Shown one piece after another: positions 13,595 through 24,356 of a stretch of DNA of 64,000 bases. The notes beneath the pieces were generated by a model, which had not been told where the DNA came from, searched no databases, and saw only the letters and a list, made by a program, of their open reading frames with translations. The position numbers and the translations under genes were made by a program. Source of the stretch: Cephalotus follicularis (Eukaryota > Streptophyta > Magnoliopsida > Oxalidales > Cephalotaceae); the NCBI GenBank assembly GCA_001972305.1, contig BDDD01001950.1, positions 23,307 to 87,306 on the forward strand, read 5' to 3'. Position 1 is the first letter of the stretch. The number at the start of each line of letters is the position of its first letter.

Positions 13595-14512
13595 TAGCCT
13601 ACAATTCTCTCTCCCAATCTCCCATTTACTTAGGATCATGGCCATCACTCCCTGGGAATCCGAAGCCATGATTCCCACATTTCTAAAACGTGTAGAATCA
13701 AAAGAAACCGGCTAAGGATATGAGAGAAGTAGTGCCCACGAAGTGAGGTCGTGCACAGGTTGCACGTTCTGCTGAAAGACGTCGACGCCTTCCGAAAGAC
13801 GTCGACGCCTATGCAACGTGGCACAAAAGCACATCGATGCTTTCTAAAAGATATCGACGTCTTTATCAGAGAAAAGCATCGACGTCTTTCTAAAAGACAT
13901 CGACGCCTTTTGGCCAGTCAAGCATAAAGAGTCTAACTCTTTTAGTTATCTCGTGTATCCTTCGAATATTGGTTAAGTAAGATCAAACATATGTGTTTCC
14001 ACAAAATGTAAAATCCACACAACCGATATGCGATACCAAGACTTAATATGTCCAACATATTAAAGATCTAATCATTATAAGGCAGGGACCCTTTAAAATC
14101 TTAGTTAGTACGAGAGGTGTTCATAAATTACCGAAATACCCCTAGGGTTCGGTTTAGCCATTGTAAATGGTCCTCGACCAATTTAAATTCTATTGGCATA
14201 ATATCCAAATATTATCCATATGGAAAAATTAATCTAATTAATTTTCCCACACCTCAATAACCCCAGATTTTCTAAGTCGTCTGTTCGCGTGAACTATAAT
14301 CCCTTGTCATACTTGGCCCCGATTGAGGTCTAGGGTAAGGATATGTGTCAACCCTAGATAGTACCGCAATGGCTAAAATATCTGATCATTACTATGACCT
14401 TTGGTAAACTCTCCGGAAATCTAATTTCCAGTCTACCTCAACCTTGGCCAAGGATTTCATAAGTCCAAAGTATAATCAGACAATAATAGAGCCGATCACC
14501 TTGAATGGGTCA
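13595..14512 (-). repeat. Truncated left LTR (3' LTR in element orientation)
   Basis: This segment matches 16069-16976 almost base for base, for example TAGCCTACAATTCTCTCTCC at both starts and the CAGACAATAATAG region near both ends. The first ~556 bp of the LTR, present in the right copy from 15513, are absent, and about 15 bp (13581-13595) match neither satellite nor LTR. After 14512 the copies part. The 95 bp to the N gap do not resemble the remaining 657 bp of the right LTR. Confidence 0.88.
13775..13912. repeat. Cluster of RTCGACG near-palindromic motifs (left LTR)
   Basis: Six copies of a short motif with core RTCGACG or ATCGATG, usually flanked by AAAGAC on the left and CTTT or CCTT on the right, lie 20-35 bp apart. 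The consensus AAAGACATCGACGTCTTT is nearly its own reverse complement. The spacers differ in sequence and length, so this is not a simple tandem repeat. Confidence 0.85.
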
Positions 14513-14607
14513 GGAACGCGTCCCGACCGTTAGCCCACCAGAAACCCATACTAGCTTAGATATACTTATATTCACTCACGCGTTATTCCCTAACAGTGTG
14601 GACTCGC

Positions 14608-14632
14608 NNNNNNNNNNNNNNNNNNNNNNNNN
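14608..14632. other. Assembly gap (25 N)
   Basis: Exactly 25 N bases lie between the left LTR side and the internal region of the element. The length is probably a placeholder. The missing piece should include the rest of the left LTR, the polypurine tract and any coding region. Confidence 0.98.
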
Positions 14633-14969
14633 AAATTACAAAAGTAAGGAAAAATAAATGGTGCACGCAGGCACCTTATTACAGACCTTTAAAGATAATA
14701 AATAAATTAAAACCATTCACACAAAGAAAACCATAAACTAGGTCTATGTCCTTTTTGGGCCATCCATTGTGCATAAGATCTATATTATATCAAATATAAT
14801 ATAACCACAAATAAAACAAATGCCATGAATGAAAACCAATTACTCAATTTAATCCAATGATTGTTAATTGATCAAACTTCCACTAAATCAAGCAATGATT
14901 TTTAATTTTCCAAGTGCCAGAATGTATAAAATCCAATTTTATGAAAAACCAGTTTTTTTTTATTTTTAT

Positions 14970-15215
14970 AAAAGACGTCGATGCCTTACCAAAAGCATCG
15001 ACGTGTTTTCTGGAAAAAGATGAACAATGCATCGATGCAAAAACAGAGCATCAATGCGTTTCACAAGAACAGTTGAAAAAGGCGTCGACGTCCAACAAGA
15101 ACATCGACGCGTTTCACAAAGTATGATCCAGACATCGACGTCTAACAAGAACATCGACGTCTATCCTGGGAATTTGAATATGACATCGATGTCTACCAAA
15201 GACATCGATGTTTAT
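14970..15215. repeat. Cluster of RTCGAYG motifs (leader region)
   Basis: Nine or so motif copies occur here, including AAAGACGTCGATGCC, AGCATCGACGTG, GGCGTCGACGTCC, GACATCGACGTC and GACATCGATGTC. Spacers are typically 10-25 bp, for example AACAAGA. The motif lies outside the LTR here, so it is not a fixed LTR feature. Open frames across it (for instance 15027-15338) simply translate the motif as DVD or ID repeats. Confidence 0.82.
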
Positions 15216-15500
15216 AGCCCCCTGGGCATTTTCTGCATTTCGAAAAATGCTGAATTCAATGGTTTAGACTATGGAATACCATTCTGGCATTCCAAAATGC
15301 ACTATGCATGTTCTAAACTTAATTCTAAACACATTTAAACAACATTCCCAGCACAAAAATACAATGAGATCCAATTTCATGCAATTTTCATTAAGGCACT
15401 TACAAAATTTTGTTTGATCACAAAAACACATCCAATGATTAAACTATTAATCATTACATCATCTAAGGCATACATATTCAATTAAGGATGACGTGGGACT

Positions 15501-15511
15501 CTCTGATACCA
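15501..15511 (-). promoter_or_regulatory. Primer-binding site, initiator Met tRNA type
   Basis: The plus strand reads CTCTGATACCA, so the minus strand reads TGGTATCAGAG, the standard plant retrotransposon primer site complementary to the 3' end of initiator methionine tRNA. One base separates it from the LTR boundary TGATTGAATC at 15513. It fixes the element as minus strand, with 15513-17633 as its 5' LTR. Confidence 0.88.
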
Positions 15512-15512
15512 C

Positions 15513-17633
15513 TGATTGAATCGTATATACCGAGTCCAATGTCAAAAATGGACTTAGGTGTGTAGGGTGTAGAATAAAACTTTAAACAAACAATAATGGC
15601 AGCGGAACAACACCCTATATAACTAAACTAGTCCATAATGACTCGTCCACAGATCACATGGATCACCACAGCATCTACTAAATTGAATTGGCATCACCAT
15701 TGCAAACAATGGTGACACACAAGCATGGCAAAAAGAAGAAGGACCAGGAATTATACCAGTGGATGTAGGCTCCTTCGTTCTTTGACGCTAAAAGCTTGAG
15801 TAGATTCCCTTTGATCTTCTCCAAGCCACAGGAGCAGCAAGCAATCCTTCCAGCAAATACAAACTACTAGAACTCATTCTATCTCTCACTTAGCTTAGAA
15901 AAGGAGTATTGATTATGACCAATGAAGTCAATAATCAATCCACCCTAGATAAGCATTTACTTGAAGTATATAAGATGAAAGAACACTCAATCTACAGAGA
16001 AATTAGAGTTCTTGCCAAGCAAAAATGTCTCAACCTTATTTTACATTTTCTGCAGAAATGCTTATAACTAGCCTACAATTCTCTCTCCCAATCTCCCATT
16101 TACTTAGGATCATGGCCATCACTCCCTGGGAGTCCGAAGCCATGATTCCCACATTTCTAAAACGTGTAGAATCAAAAGAAACCGGCTAAGGATGTGAGAG
16201 AAGTAGTGCCCACGAAGTGAGGTCGTGCACAGGTTGCATGTTCAGCTCAAAGACGTCTATGCCTTCCGAAAGACGTCGACGCCTATGCAACGTGGCACAA
16301 AAGCACATCGATGCTTTCTAAAAGATATCGACGTCTTTATCAGAGAAAAGCATCGACGTCTTTCTAAAAGACATCGACGCCTTTTGGCCAGTCAAGCATA
16401 AAGAGTCTAACTCTTTTAGTGATCTCGTGTATCCTTCGAATATTGGTTAAGTAAGATCAAACATATGTGTTTCCACAAAATGTAAAATCCCCACAACCGA
16501 TATGTGACACCAAGACTTAATATGTCCAACATATTAAAGATCTAATCATTATAAGGTAGGGACCCTTTAAAATCTTAGTTAGTACGAGAGGTGTTCATAA
16601 ATTACCGAGATACCCCTAGGGTTCGGTTTAGCCATTGTAAATGGTCCTCGACCAATTTAAATGCTATTGGCATAACATCCAAATATTATCCATATGGAAA
16701 AATTAATCTAATTAATTTTCCCACACCTCAATAACCCTAGATTTTCTAAGTCATCGGTTCGCGTGTACTATAATCCCTTGTCATACTTGGCCCCGATTGA
16801 GGTCTAGGGTAAGGATATGTGTCAACCCTAGATAGTACCTCAATGGCTAAAATATCTGGTCATTACTATGACCTTTGGTAAACTCTCCGGAAATCTACTT
16901 TCCAGTCTACCTCAACCTTGGCCAAGGATTTCATAAGTCCAAAGTATAATCAGACAATAATAGGGCCGATTACCTTCGCTCAGGTGTGACAATCCTTTAT
17001 TGCACACTCACTTGTATTCATATAGATTCGATCATACCCAAAGACCACCCGATTGCCAGCCCTGCGCAAGGACTGGGTAAGGTGGAGATCAAAGCATAAC
17101 CGTCTCTATACAATATAGAGTAGTCGCTCAGGTCTAAGAATCAGACGAGTTTAAAAACTCGCTAAGTGATCATCACTTATACACAACCGCAACTAATAGG
17201 AGTCACTACTGACACGAGAATAGCGACTCTGCGAACAGTGTCTCCTACGCGGGTCATGTTCAGTGTACACGCTCGTCCAACACAGATGGTAGTGAGAGAA
17301 TCCATCCCCCGATTCCATGAGCAGGCAACATACGCGCAAGACTATCCGGTTCACTAATGCCCACAAAGTGAACCTATGACTTGGAACAAGTTTGACATAA
17401 GGAATAAGGTAACCAGTCTCACAACCTCCATGCCAGGCATCCAACCTTATGTCAGGGCATCACTAGTATAAGTAGGTAATACTTAAACTACTTCAATTAT
17501 GTGATAAAATACAAGTGATATAGCCATAACAAATTTAGCATGCATCATATATATAAGAATAAGATTGTTCTATACATGGTAAGATATAATGTGACAGCCC
17601 ATCTGATGGCTTGTCGGGTCACTATATCTAACA
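15513..17633 (-). repeat. Complete right LTR (5' LTR in element orientation), 2121 bp
   Basis: On the plus strand it starts TGATTGAATC and ends ATATCTAACA, giving TG...CA ends on both strands. Its middle (16069-16976) duplicates 13595-14512. The distal part (about 16980-17633) includes a region of moderate GC content with small open frames that show no protein similarity I recognise. Satellite resumes at once after the final CA. Confidence 0.85.
16249..16386. repeat. Cluster of RTCGACG motifs (right LTR)
   Basis: This is the LTR-mate copy of the cluster at 13775-13912. The first motif has decayed to GACGTCTATGCC, while the other five are unchanged in core and spacing. Confidence 0.85.
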
Positions 17634-19118
17634 ATCATACCTTCCAGAAGGCTAATTCACCTTCTTATGTGACAATGGTGAAGTGTTTTACTGAATAAAA
17701 GCTTTTAAATTGACTTTCGTAGACACCAAACATGAGTCCTTTGGCCTCTAGCAGGCGAAATCACTTATATGTGCCACGGTTTAAATGTTTGACTTAACGA
17801 AGGCGTATATTTCCTTCCTAAGAGCAAAACATAAGGACCTTGGCTCCTACAAGGCCAAATTACTTTCATATGTGCGAAGGGTGAAGAATTTGAGTTAAGG
17901 AATGGTCAATATGCCATCGTAAGTGCCAAACATGAGGCTCTTGGCTTTTTGGAGGCCAAATACCATTCTTTTGTTAATTGGTAAAGAGTTTGACTTAAGA
18001 AATGCTTAAATTGCCTTCCTAAGTGCCAAAATGAGGACATGGCTTCCAGAAGGCAAAGTGACCTTCTTATGTTCCAATGGTGAAGTGTTTGACTGAATGA
18101 AAGCTTAAATTGACTTTCTAGACACCGAAGATGACTCCTATGGTCTCCAGCAGGCCAAATCACTTATATGTGCCACGGTTTAAGTGTTTCATTTAATGAA
18201 GGCACATATTTCCTGGCTCCTGGAAGGCCAATTTACTTTCATATGTGCCAAGGGTGAAGTTTTTGAGTTAAGGAATGGTCAAATAGCCATCCTAAGTGGT
18301 AAACATGAGGGTATTGTATCCTCGGAGGCCAAATGGCCTTCTTATGTGCCTTGGTAAAGACTTTGATTGAGAAAATACTTAAATTGCCTTGCTAAGTGCA
18401 AAAAATGAGGCCATGCCTTCCCGAAGGCTAAATATGACCTTCTTATGTGCCAATGGTGAAGTATTTGACTGAATGTAGGCTTAAATTGACTTTATACACA
18501 CCAAGCATGAGTCCTTTGGCCTCTAGCAGATGAAATCACTTGTATGTTCAACGGTTTAAATGTTTCACTTCACGAAAGCACATATTTCCTTTTAAAGAGT
18601 AAAACATACGGACCTTAGCTCCTGGAAGGCCAAATGACTTTCATATGTGCCATGGTTGAAGTGTTTGAGTTAAGGGATGGTCAAATTGCCATCCTAAGTG
18701 CCAAACATGAGGCTCTTGGTTTTCGGGTGGCAAAATGTCCTTCTTATGTGTGTTGGTAAAGAGTTTGACTTAAGAAATGCTTAAATTGCGTTCCTAAGTG
18801 CCAAAAATGAGGCCATGGCTTCCAGAAGGTAAATGACCTTTTTATGTGCCAAGGGTGAAGTGTTTGACTGGATGAAGGCTTAATTTGACTTTTTAGACAC
18901 CAAAGATGAGTCCTTTAGTCTCCAGAAGGCCAAATCACTTATAAGTTCCGCGATTGAAGTGTTTGACATAACGAACGCACATATCTCCGTGCTATGTGCA
19001 AAACATAAGGACCTGGGCTCCTAGAAGGCTAACTGACTTTCATATACGCCAAGGGTGAAGTGTTTGAGTTAAGGAATTGTCAAATTCTCATCCTAAGTGT
19101 AAAACATTAGGCTCTTGG
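17634..19118. repeat. Satellite array, block 2
   Basis: These 1485 bp of the same ABCD satellite are collinear with 11042-12527 of the higher-order repeat, including the shortened D subunit (ATATTTCCTGGCTCC, near 18207). The block enters mid-B subunit (CATACCTTCCAGAAGG) after the LTR and ends inside an A subunit at CTCTTGG, the target site of the next element. Confidence 0.94.
19114..19118. repeat. Target-site duplication, left (CTTGG)
   Basis: CTTGG precedes the LTR start TGTAACACC at 19119 and is repeated at 29532-29536 straight after the other terminus (ATATTACA). Removing the element and one copy restores a normal A subunit. Confidence 0.93.
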
Positions 19119-19410
19119 TGTAACACCCCCGATTCGGAACTGGGATCACTTCCGATGCGGGTCAGTGTGTCACACAAAATAGAGCTAAAAACATATCAAA
19201 TATCTTAATCTTAATCATCATCAATACGTGGTGGTTCTAAAAATCTGAAAACATGTATCATCATGGAACATAAACTGAATCTGAAACATAATCTGAAAAC
19301 TTTGTCATAAACCAAAATCACAATACTGTTTAGATAACTGGCCTATGCACGACCATAACACTACTAAGAACATAACCGGATCAAACTCCTAGATGATCCT
19401 CTGACATAGG

Positions 19411-19844
19411 GTAACTCTTTCATCACACTTGCCCATGCTGTCCCTGAAAACCTGCCGCATGGGAAACAAAAATGCGGCTGAGCAAACCTCAGTACAGATA
19501 TAGAATCATAAAACAGTTTTCGAACAGTTTATGAAACAAATCAGTTACGAAACAACATAATTACGAAACAAAGCATATGCGAATCAAAACAGAACAGTTA
19601 CGAATCATAACAGAACGAAACAAATCTGTAACTCTTTCATCACACTTGCCCATGCTGTCCCTGAAAACCTGCCGCATGGAAAACAAAAATGCGGCTGAGC
19701 AAGCCTCAGTACAGATATAGAATCATAAAACAGTTTTCGAATAGTTTATGAAACAAATCAGTTACGAAACAACATAATTATGAAACAAAGCATATGCGAA
19801 TCAAAACAGAATAGTTAGGAATCATAACAGAACGAAACAAAACT
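19411..19844. repeat. 217-bp tandem duplication inside the left LTR
   Basis: GTAACTCTTTCATCACACTT begins at 19411 and again at 19628, and the two copies are nearly identical. The sister LTR has a single copy (GTAACTATCTCATC, at about 23627), so the duplication arose in this LTR after insertion or was present in only one LTR lineage. Confidence 0.88.
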
Positions 19845-20516
19845 GTATATGAAACAAGGCAGTTTACCAAAACGAAACAGTATCCGAAACAAAACAATAT
19901 CATGCTCAATAATACAGTGTCTGAAACAAACATGATACGATACAAAACATTTTACGAAACGATACGCTTTACGAAACAGGAAAGAACAGTTTACAGAACA
20001 AAAGAAAACAGTTTCTGAACAGTACGAAACAAACAGGTTACGGAACAAAACAAAGCAGTAAACGATAAACGATAATTTGAAAACAGTAAGATTTCAAAAG
20101 TTATCTCCAAACAGAAATCTTAAGCAATAAATCAGTTTAAACATTCTTTGAAATCACATATGAACTTTCATAAAAACCAAATCCATAACTTTCAAAACGT
20201 ATGTCAAACTTTTCAAAACATAAGTTTCATACAGAGCCACATAACATATCACATAACATAAATTTGGCAAGGGAGTAGCTAATTCCACATGCCCACTAGA
20301 ATTGAAGTGTACGGCACTACACAGTCAATTCTCACATAACACATATCCGATCACACCTCAGATCACATAACATATACTAGAATCGATTCATACGCCTCTA
20401 TCACATAGCGGATCCATAAATCCACCTCATGGGATTTATTCATAACACTCAGAGATGCCGTAGACTAATCACACCTCTACGGAAGTGTCACGTCCCCGTG
20501 CCAGGCCCACGACGTG

Positions 20517-20536
20517 CCTATGGTACGCCCCATAGA
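20517..20536. other. Inverted repeat (7-bp stem) in the left LTR
   Basis: CCTATGG, a 6-base spacer TACGCC, then CCATAGA: six of seven stem positions pair. The right LTR copy at 28126-28145 is perfect. It sits beside GC-rich sequence (CCGTGCCAGGCCCACG) in an otherwise AT-rich LTR. A role in the transcript is possible but unproven. Confidence 0.55.
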
Positions 20537-21479
20537 TGGGTACAATACTCAGTACTTAATCATTTAGAAAACATTGATTTATCGAAATCAATTTAAAACA
20601 CATAAAATATGCTTTCACAAAACATATTCGCAAATCGTTCACCAACGATATCATAACATACATTTCATAATCGGAAATCAACTCATTTATTTTGACCATA
20701 AAGGGATGATCATAACATAACATAGCATAACGTATCATAGCATAAAAATAAAGTCAGGAACATTTAAATTCATAAAATGTCAAAAACCGACTTTATTTTC
20801 GAAACATGTCAAAACCAGAAAACATTTCCAAGTTCATAAACGAAGAAGCATAGCATAAAGCAAAACTGTTTTCAATTCGAAAATCAGATAGCCAAGGAAA
20901 CGATAGAAATCCGTACATATCCATTAGGCAATAAAACGGGTTTTATTCAATCAAAAACCGATCGATGATAACCAAGAAAGGGAATCCATAATAAATACAG
21001 AATTTGAAATTATCTCAAATAAAATCAGAAGGATAGCCAAGAAAGGGAATCCATACCAAATACAGAATCTGAAATTATCTCAAATAAAATCAGAAGGATC
21101 TTAATATCAAAACCCACTAGGCTAATGCCAAAACCCGCTTAGCCTAGCCAAAAACAAAACAAACCGAAAAATAGGCAGTCCACAAACCGAAAAAAATTGA
21201 CAGCCCAAACGAAACAGATCGAAAAGCCTGAAAATTCTATACGAAAAAACGGATATTAAAATAGGGGTTTTGATTTCTAAAAGTGCTGAAAAAGGGTTTT
21301 AACAATTAAACAAGAAGACAAAATTGTTTTATTCATTCATAAACTTAATATCAAAACCCACTAGGCTAATGCCAAAACAAACCGAAAAATAGGCAGTCCA
21401 CAAACCGAAAAAAATCGACAGCCCAAACGAAACAGATCGAAAAGTCCGAAAATTCTGTACGGAAAAATGGGATATTACA

Positions 21480-21494
21480 TTTACACCCCCCTTA
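21480..21494 (-). promoter_or_regulatory. Polypurine tract beside the left LTR
   Basis: On the minus strand the sequence reads TTAAGGGGGGTGTAAA and then the LTR start TGTAATATCCC. This is the expected plus-strand priming site directly upstream of the 3' LTR, and it agrees with the primer site at the other side of the internal region. Confidence 0.85.
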
Positions 21495-21639
21495 AAAAAA
21501 AGATTTCATCCCGAAATCTAAACAACTACTAACCTTAAGCAAACAGATTATCCCATCGAAACACACCATATCGTATCAGCGGAAACCTCAAACCATATCT
21601 AAAAACAGTATGGATAACCATTAAAAACCATACCCTTAG

Positions 21640-22200
21640 GATTTCCCAAAAATCGGGCATGATGTATTCGTTTATCGGACTCCATGCCACCTGATAAACC
21701 ACAGTTTATATGTTTGGAGATCAACTCTCATATCTCATCACAATCTATATGCTCGGGTTCAGCCCGCACCAAACTACATCACAACTAAATCAAATATACC
21801 ATTTGCACGCGAAAGACAATCCTTTCAATACTCTAAAAGATGAGCTTGATCATATCCAATAATATCATAAGCATCCAAAAGATAATCATGTCAGAGGAAT
21901 ACTCAATTGAGTACATTCTGACTCTTATAATCTCCCAAAAATTGGGCATGTAGTATTTGTTTATCGGACATATGCCCCCTGTAAAGAAAACACAATTTAT
22001 ATCCACACTCCCAAAGGAGGAACAATTAGTTATAAGTAGGCTCAGCCCTCAGTAAACCACAATTTAAGTCCGAATCATCATTCCAATCTCTCAAGTATGA
22101 ACTCATGCATATCCAATACATCAACATACATCTCATAAGCACTGCCACATGTCGGCAGGTCGATAACTGAATAAACACATCTCTAAGGTTACATCTTATA
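21640..22200. repeat. Two LTR-like fragments related to the solo LTR at 24357-27979
   Basis: ATCGGGCATGATGTATTCG near 21653 and a variant (ATTGGGCATGTAGTATTTG) near 21942 both match ATCGGGCATGATGTATTCG near 24540. The second fragment stays collinear with 24490-24800 through CACACTCCC(A/G)AAGGAGGA, GGCTCAGCCCTCAG and ATAAGCACTGCCACATG, with many substitutions. The internal region therefore contains old, diverged LTR sequence of a second family, partly duplicated. Confidence 0.78.
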
Positions 22201-22710
22201 CATAACAAGTCTCATAAATCTATACAATTTAGTTTATGAACAAAAGGCACTCTTCACAAATCATATAAACAAATCCATATCCATTATCATAAACAATGAA
22301 TGTGTGCAGAGGTGTAGCAGATATATATATAATATTGATCATGTGAGATGTATATATAGCATAAAAAAGATGTGAACAATGCCATATCATATCCATATAA
22401 GCCATAACACAACCTGTCATTAGTAACTCCACCATATGTCATCATCCAAAGCCTTTTATCCATATTAATCCATCACCATGCTATATCTATTACATTTCAT
22501 ATCCGTTTGCGGTCCATATCCATTTACAATCTATATCCGTTTATGATTCACAGCCATATAGCACTCTACTAGGAATGTAGAGGTAAACTCCATATGTAGT
22601 TGAAGTCGAGGGGCTGACTAAATACATATACTGTCCCATACCAGCATATATAAGTAGTTAACTGTCACATCGGTTCATTCACAAACTATTTTGATCATCC
22701 ATGCAATGCC

Positions 22711-22890
22711 CATCCATTCAATAACAGTCCATCCTATCACTAACCGTTCAGTAACGACCCATTCGATCACTGTCTGATCAGTAACAGTCCATTCGATCAC
22801 TGTTCATTCGATAACGGGTCACACGATCACTATTCGTTTAACAACGATCCTTACGATCACTATCTGTTCAATAACGGTCCTTAACGACAC
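22711..22890. repeat. 30-bp minisatellite, about six copies
   Basis: CGATCAC (or CTATCAC, CGACAC) ends at 22740, 22770, 22800, 22830, 22860 and 22890, an exact 30-bp period. Each unit also contains a CAGTAACAGTCC or CAATAACGGTCC segment. Copies are diverged but in perfect length register. Confidence 0.85.
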
Positions 22891-23319
22891 GATGTGATCG
22901 ATAACGATACACTAGCCATCCATACACTATTCATTCACAACGACCATTCATATTCTATCTCGATCAACAACTATTCGATACGGAAGCTATTCAGACAACA
23001 CTTATGCCTTTCGACCCATTCGATCGATCGCTTAGCATTACGGCTCATTCGGTCGGTCTTTTAATCGCTATACAGTTGGCTCATACCGTGCATCCTCTTG
23101 TGAAACCGCTGACTCAGCTTTCAGATTAACATTCCTTAGTCGTCCGACTCTTCTTGCCATCAAAGAAACAAAACTGAAACGGAGTACAACAAAGAGAGAC
23201 AGAAAACTGGAATACAAATGACTTATCGAAACGACTCTTAAGGAATAGCCCTAACCCAAATGTCTACCCATCTCACAGGTCAAACCTAGATAGGTCTTCT
23301 AAGGAAAGAAAAACCTATT

Positions 23320-23330
23320 CTCTGATACCA
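23320..23330 (-). promoter_or_regulatory. Primer-binding site, initiator Met tRNA type
   Basis: The plus strand reads CTCTGATACCA, so the minus strand reads TGGTATCAGAG. Four bases (TAAC) separate it from the LTR start TGTAACACCCCC at 23335. It marks 23335-29531 as the 5' LTR of a minus-strand element. Confidence 0.88.
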
Positions 23331-24351
23331 TAACTGTAACACCCCCGATTCAGAACCGGGATCACTTCCGATTCGGGATCGGTGTGTCACACAAAACAGA
23401 GCTAAAAATGTATCAAAGATCTTAATCTTAATCATCATCAATATGTGGTGGTTCTAAAAATCTGAAAACATGTATCATCATGGAACATAAACTGAATCTG
23501 AAACATAATCTGAAAACGTTGTCATAAACCAAAATCACAATACTGTTTAGATAACTGGCCTATACACGACCATAACACTACTAAGAACATAACCGAATCA
23601 AACTCCTGGATGATCCTCTGACATAGGGTAACTATCTCATCACACTTGCCCATGCTGTCCATGAAAACCTGCCGCATGGAAAACAAAAACGCGGCTGAGC
23701 AAACCTCAGTACAGATATAGAATCATAAAACAGTTTACGAACAGTTTATGAAACAAACCAGTTACGAAACAAAGCAGATGCGAATCAAAACAGAACAGTT
23801 ACAAATCATAACAGAACGAAACAAAACTGTATCCGAAACAAAGCAGTTTACCAAAACGAAACAGTATCCGAAACAAAATAATATCATGCTCAATACAGTA
23901 TCTGAAACAAACACGATACGATACAAAATATTTTATGAAATGATACGCTTTATGAAACAGGAAAGAACAGTTTACGGAACAAAAGAAAACCGTTTCTGAA
24001 CAGTACGAAACAAACAGGTTACGGAACAAAACAAAGCAGTAAACGATAAACGATAATTTCAAAACAGTAAGATTTCAAAAGTTATCTCCAAACAGAAATC
24101 TTAAGCAATAAATCAGTTTAAACATTCTTTGAAATGACATATGAACTTTCATAAAAACCAAATCCATATCTTTCAAAACGTATGTCAAACTTTTCAAAAC
24201 ATAAGTTTCATACAGAGCCATATAACATATCACATAACATAAATTTGGCAAGGGAGTAGCTAATTCCACATGCCCACTAGAATTGAAGTGTACGGCACTA
24301 CACAGTCAATTCTCACATAACACATATCCGATCACACCTCGGATCACATAA

Positions 24352-24356
24352 CATAT
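24352..24356. repeat. Target-site duplication, left (CATAT)
   Basis: CATAT precedes TGTCACGCCCC at 24357 and follows GGGGGCTTACA at 27980-27984. The uninterrupted site is visible in the left LTR as ATAACATATACTAG near 20380. Confidence 0.92.

Larger units (their letters stand above)
14633..15512 (-). mobile_element. Non-coding internal (leader) region of element 13581-17633
   Basis: This AT-rich stretch lies between the N gap and the primer-binding site, so on the minus strand it is the leader just downstream of the 5' LTR. It has no long open frame and no recognisable gag motif. It carries a dense cluster of the RTCGAC motif at 14970-15215. Confidence 0.7.
13581..17633 (-). mobile_element. 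Damaged LTR retrotransposon, minus strand, non-coding
   Basis: The satellite stops at CTTAACGAGG (13580) and resumes at 17634. Between them, 13595-14512 and 16069-16976 are near-identical direct repeats, as expected for LTRs. The right LTR is complete (15513-17633) and abuts a primer-binding site readable on the minus strand, which sets the orientation. The left LTR lacks its outer end, and a gap of 25 N interrupts the sequence between the LTRs. No gag, protease, reverse transcriptase or integrase segment is visible. No target-site duplication survives because the left end is deleted. The superfamily is uncertain. The minus-strand LTR start, TGTTAGATATAG, would suit a Ty1/copia or a large non-autonomous derivative, but I have no coding sequence to decide. 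Confidence 0.85.
19119..21479 (-). repeat. Left LTR (3' LTR in element orientation), 2361 bp
   Basis: It starts TGTAACACCCCCGATTC and ends GGGATATTACA, and aligns along its length with 23335-24351 plus 27985-29531. It differs from its mate in three ways. It carries a 217-bp tandem duplication. It lacks a stretch of roughly 0.5 kb present in the mate (around 28690-29330). A segment with CCCACTAGGCTAATGCC is duplicated at about 21107 and 21356. Confidence 0.9.
21480..23334 (-). mobile_element. Internal region, 1.9 kb, non-coding
   Basis: No gag, protease, reverse transcriptase or integrase motif is visible in any frame. From left to right it holds the polypurine tract, two segments resembling part of the solo LTR at 24357-27979, an AT-rich stretch rich in ATATCC and CCATAT strings, a 30-bp minisatellite, about 350 bp of unassigned sequence and the primer-binding site. 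Confidence 0.8.

Noticed and set aside
14914-15338. Small open frames over the motif cluster that translate into repeated DVD/ID residues, as a repeat protein.
   Set aside because: Frames shift between motifs because spacer lengths vary, both strands give open frames over the same palindromes, and the region is a retrotransposon leader.
17166-17444. Overlapping open frames on both strands in the distal part of an LTR.
   Set aside because: They lie wholly inside the LTR at 15513-17633, have no recognised motif, and such overlapping frames are expected by chance in a region of higher GC content.
19815-20048. A minus-strand open frame rich in Phe, Cys and Ser, with a relative at 23799-24062, as a small membrane protein.
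   Set aside because: It is present in both LTRs only because they are duplicates. It reads through GAAACA-type simple repeats and has no other support.
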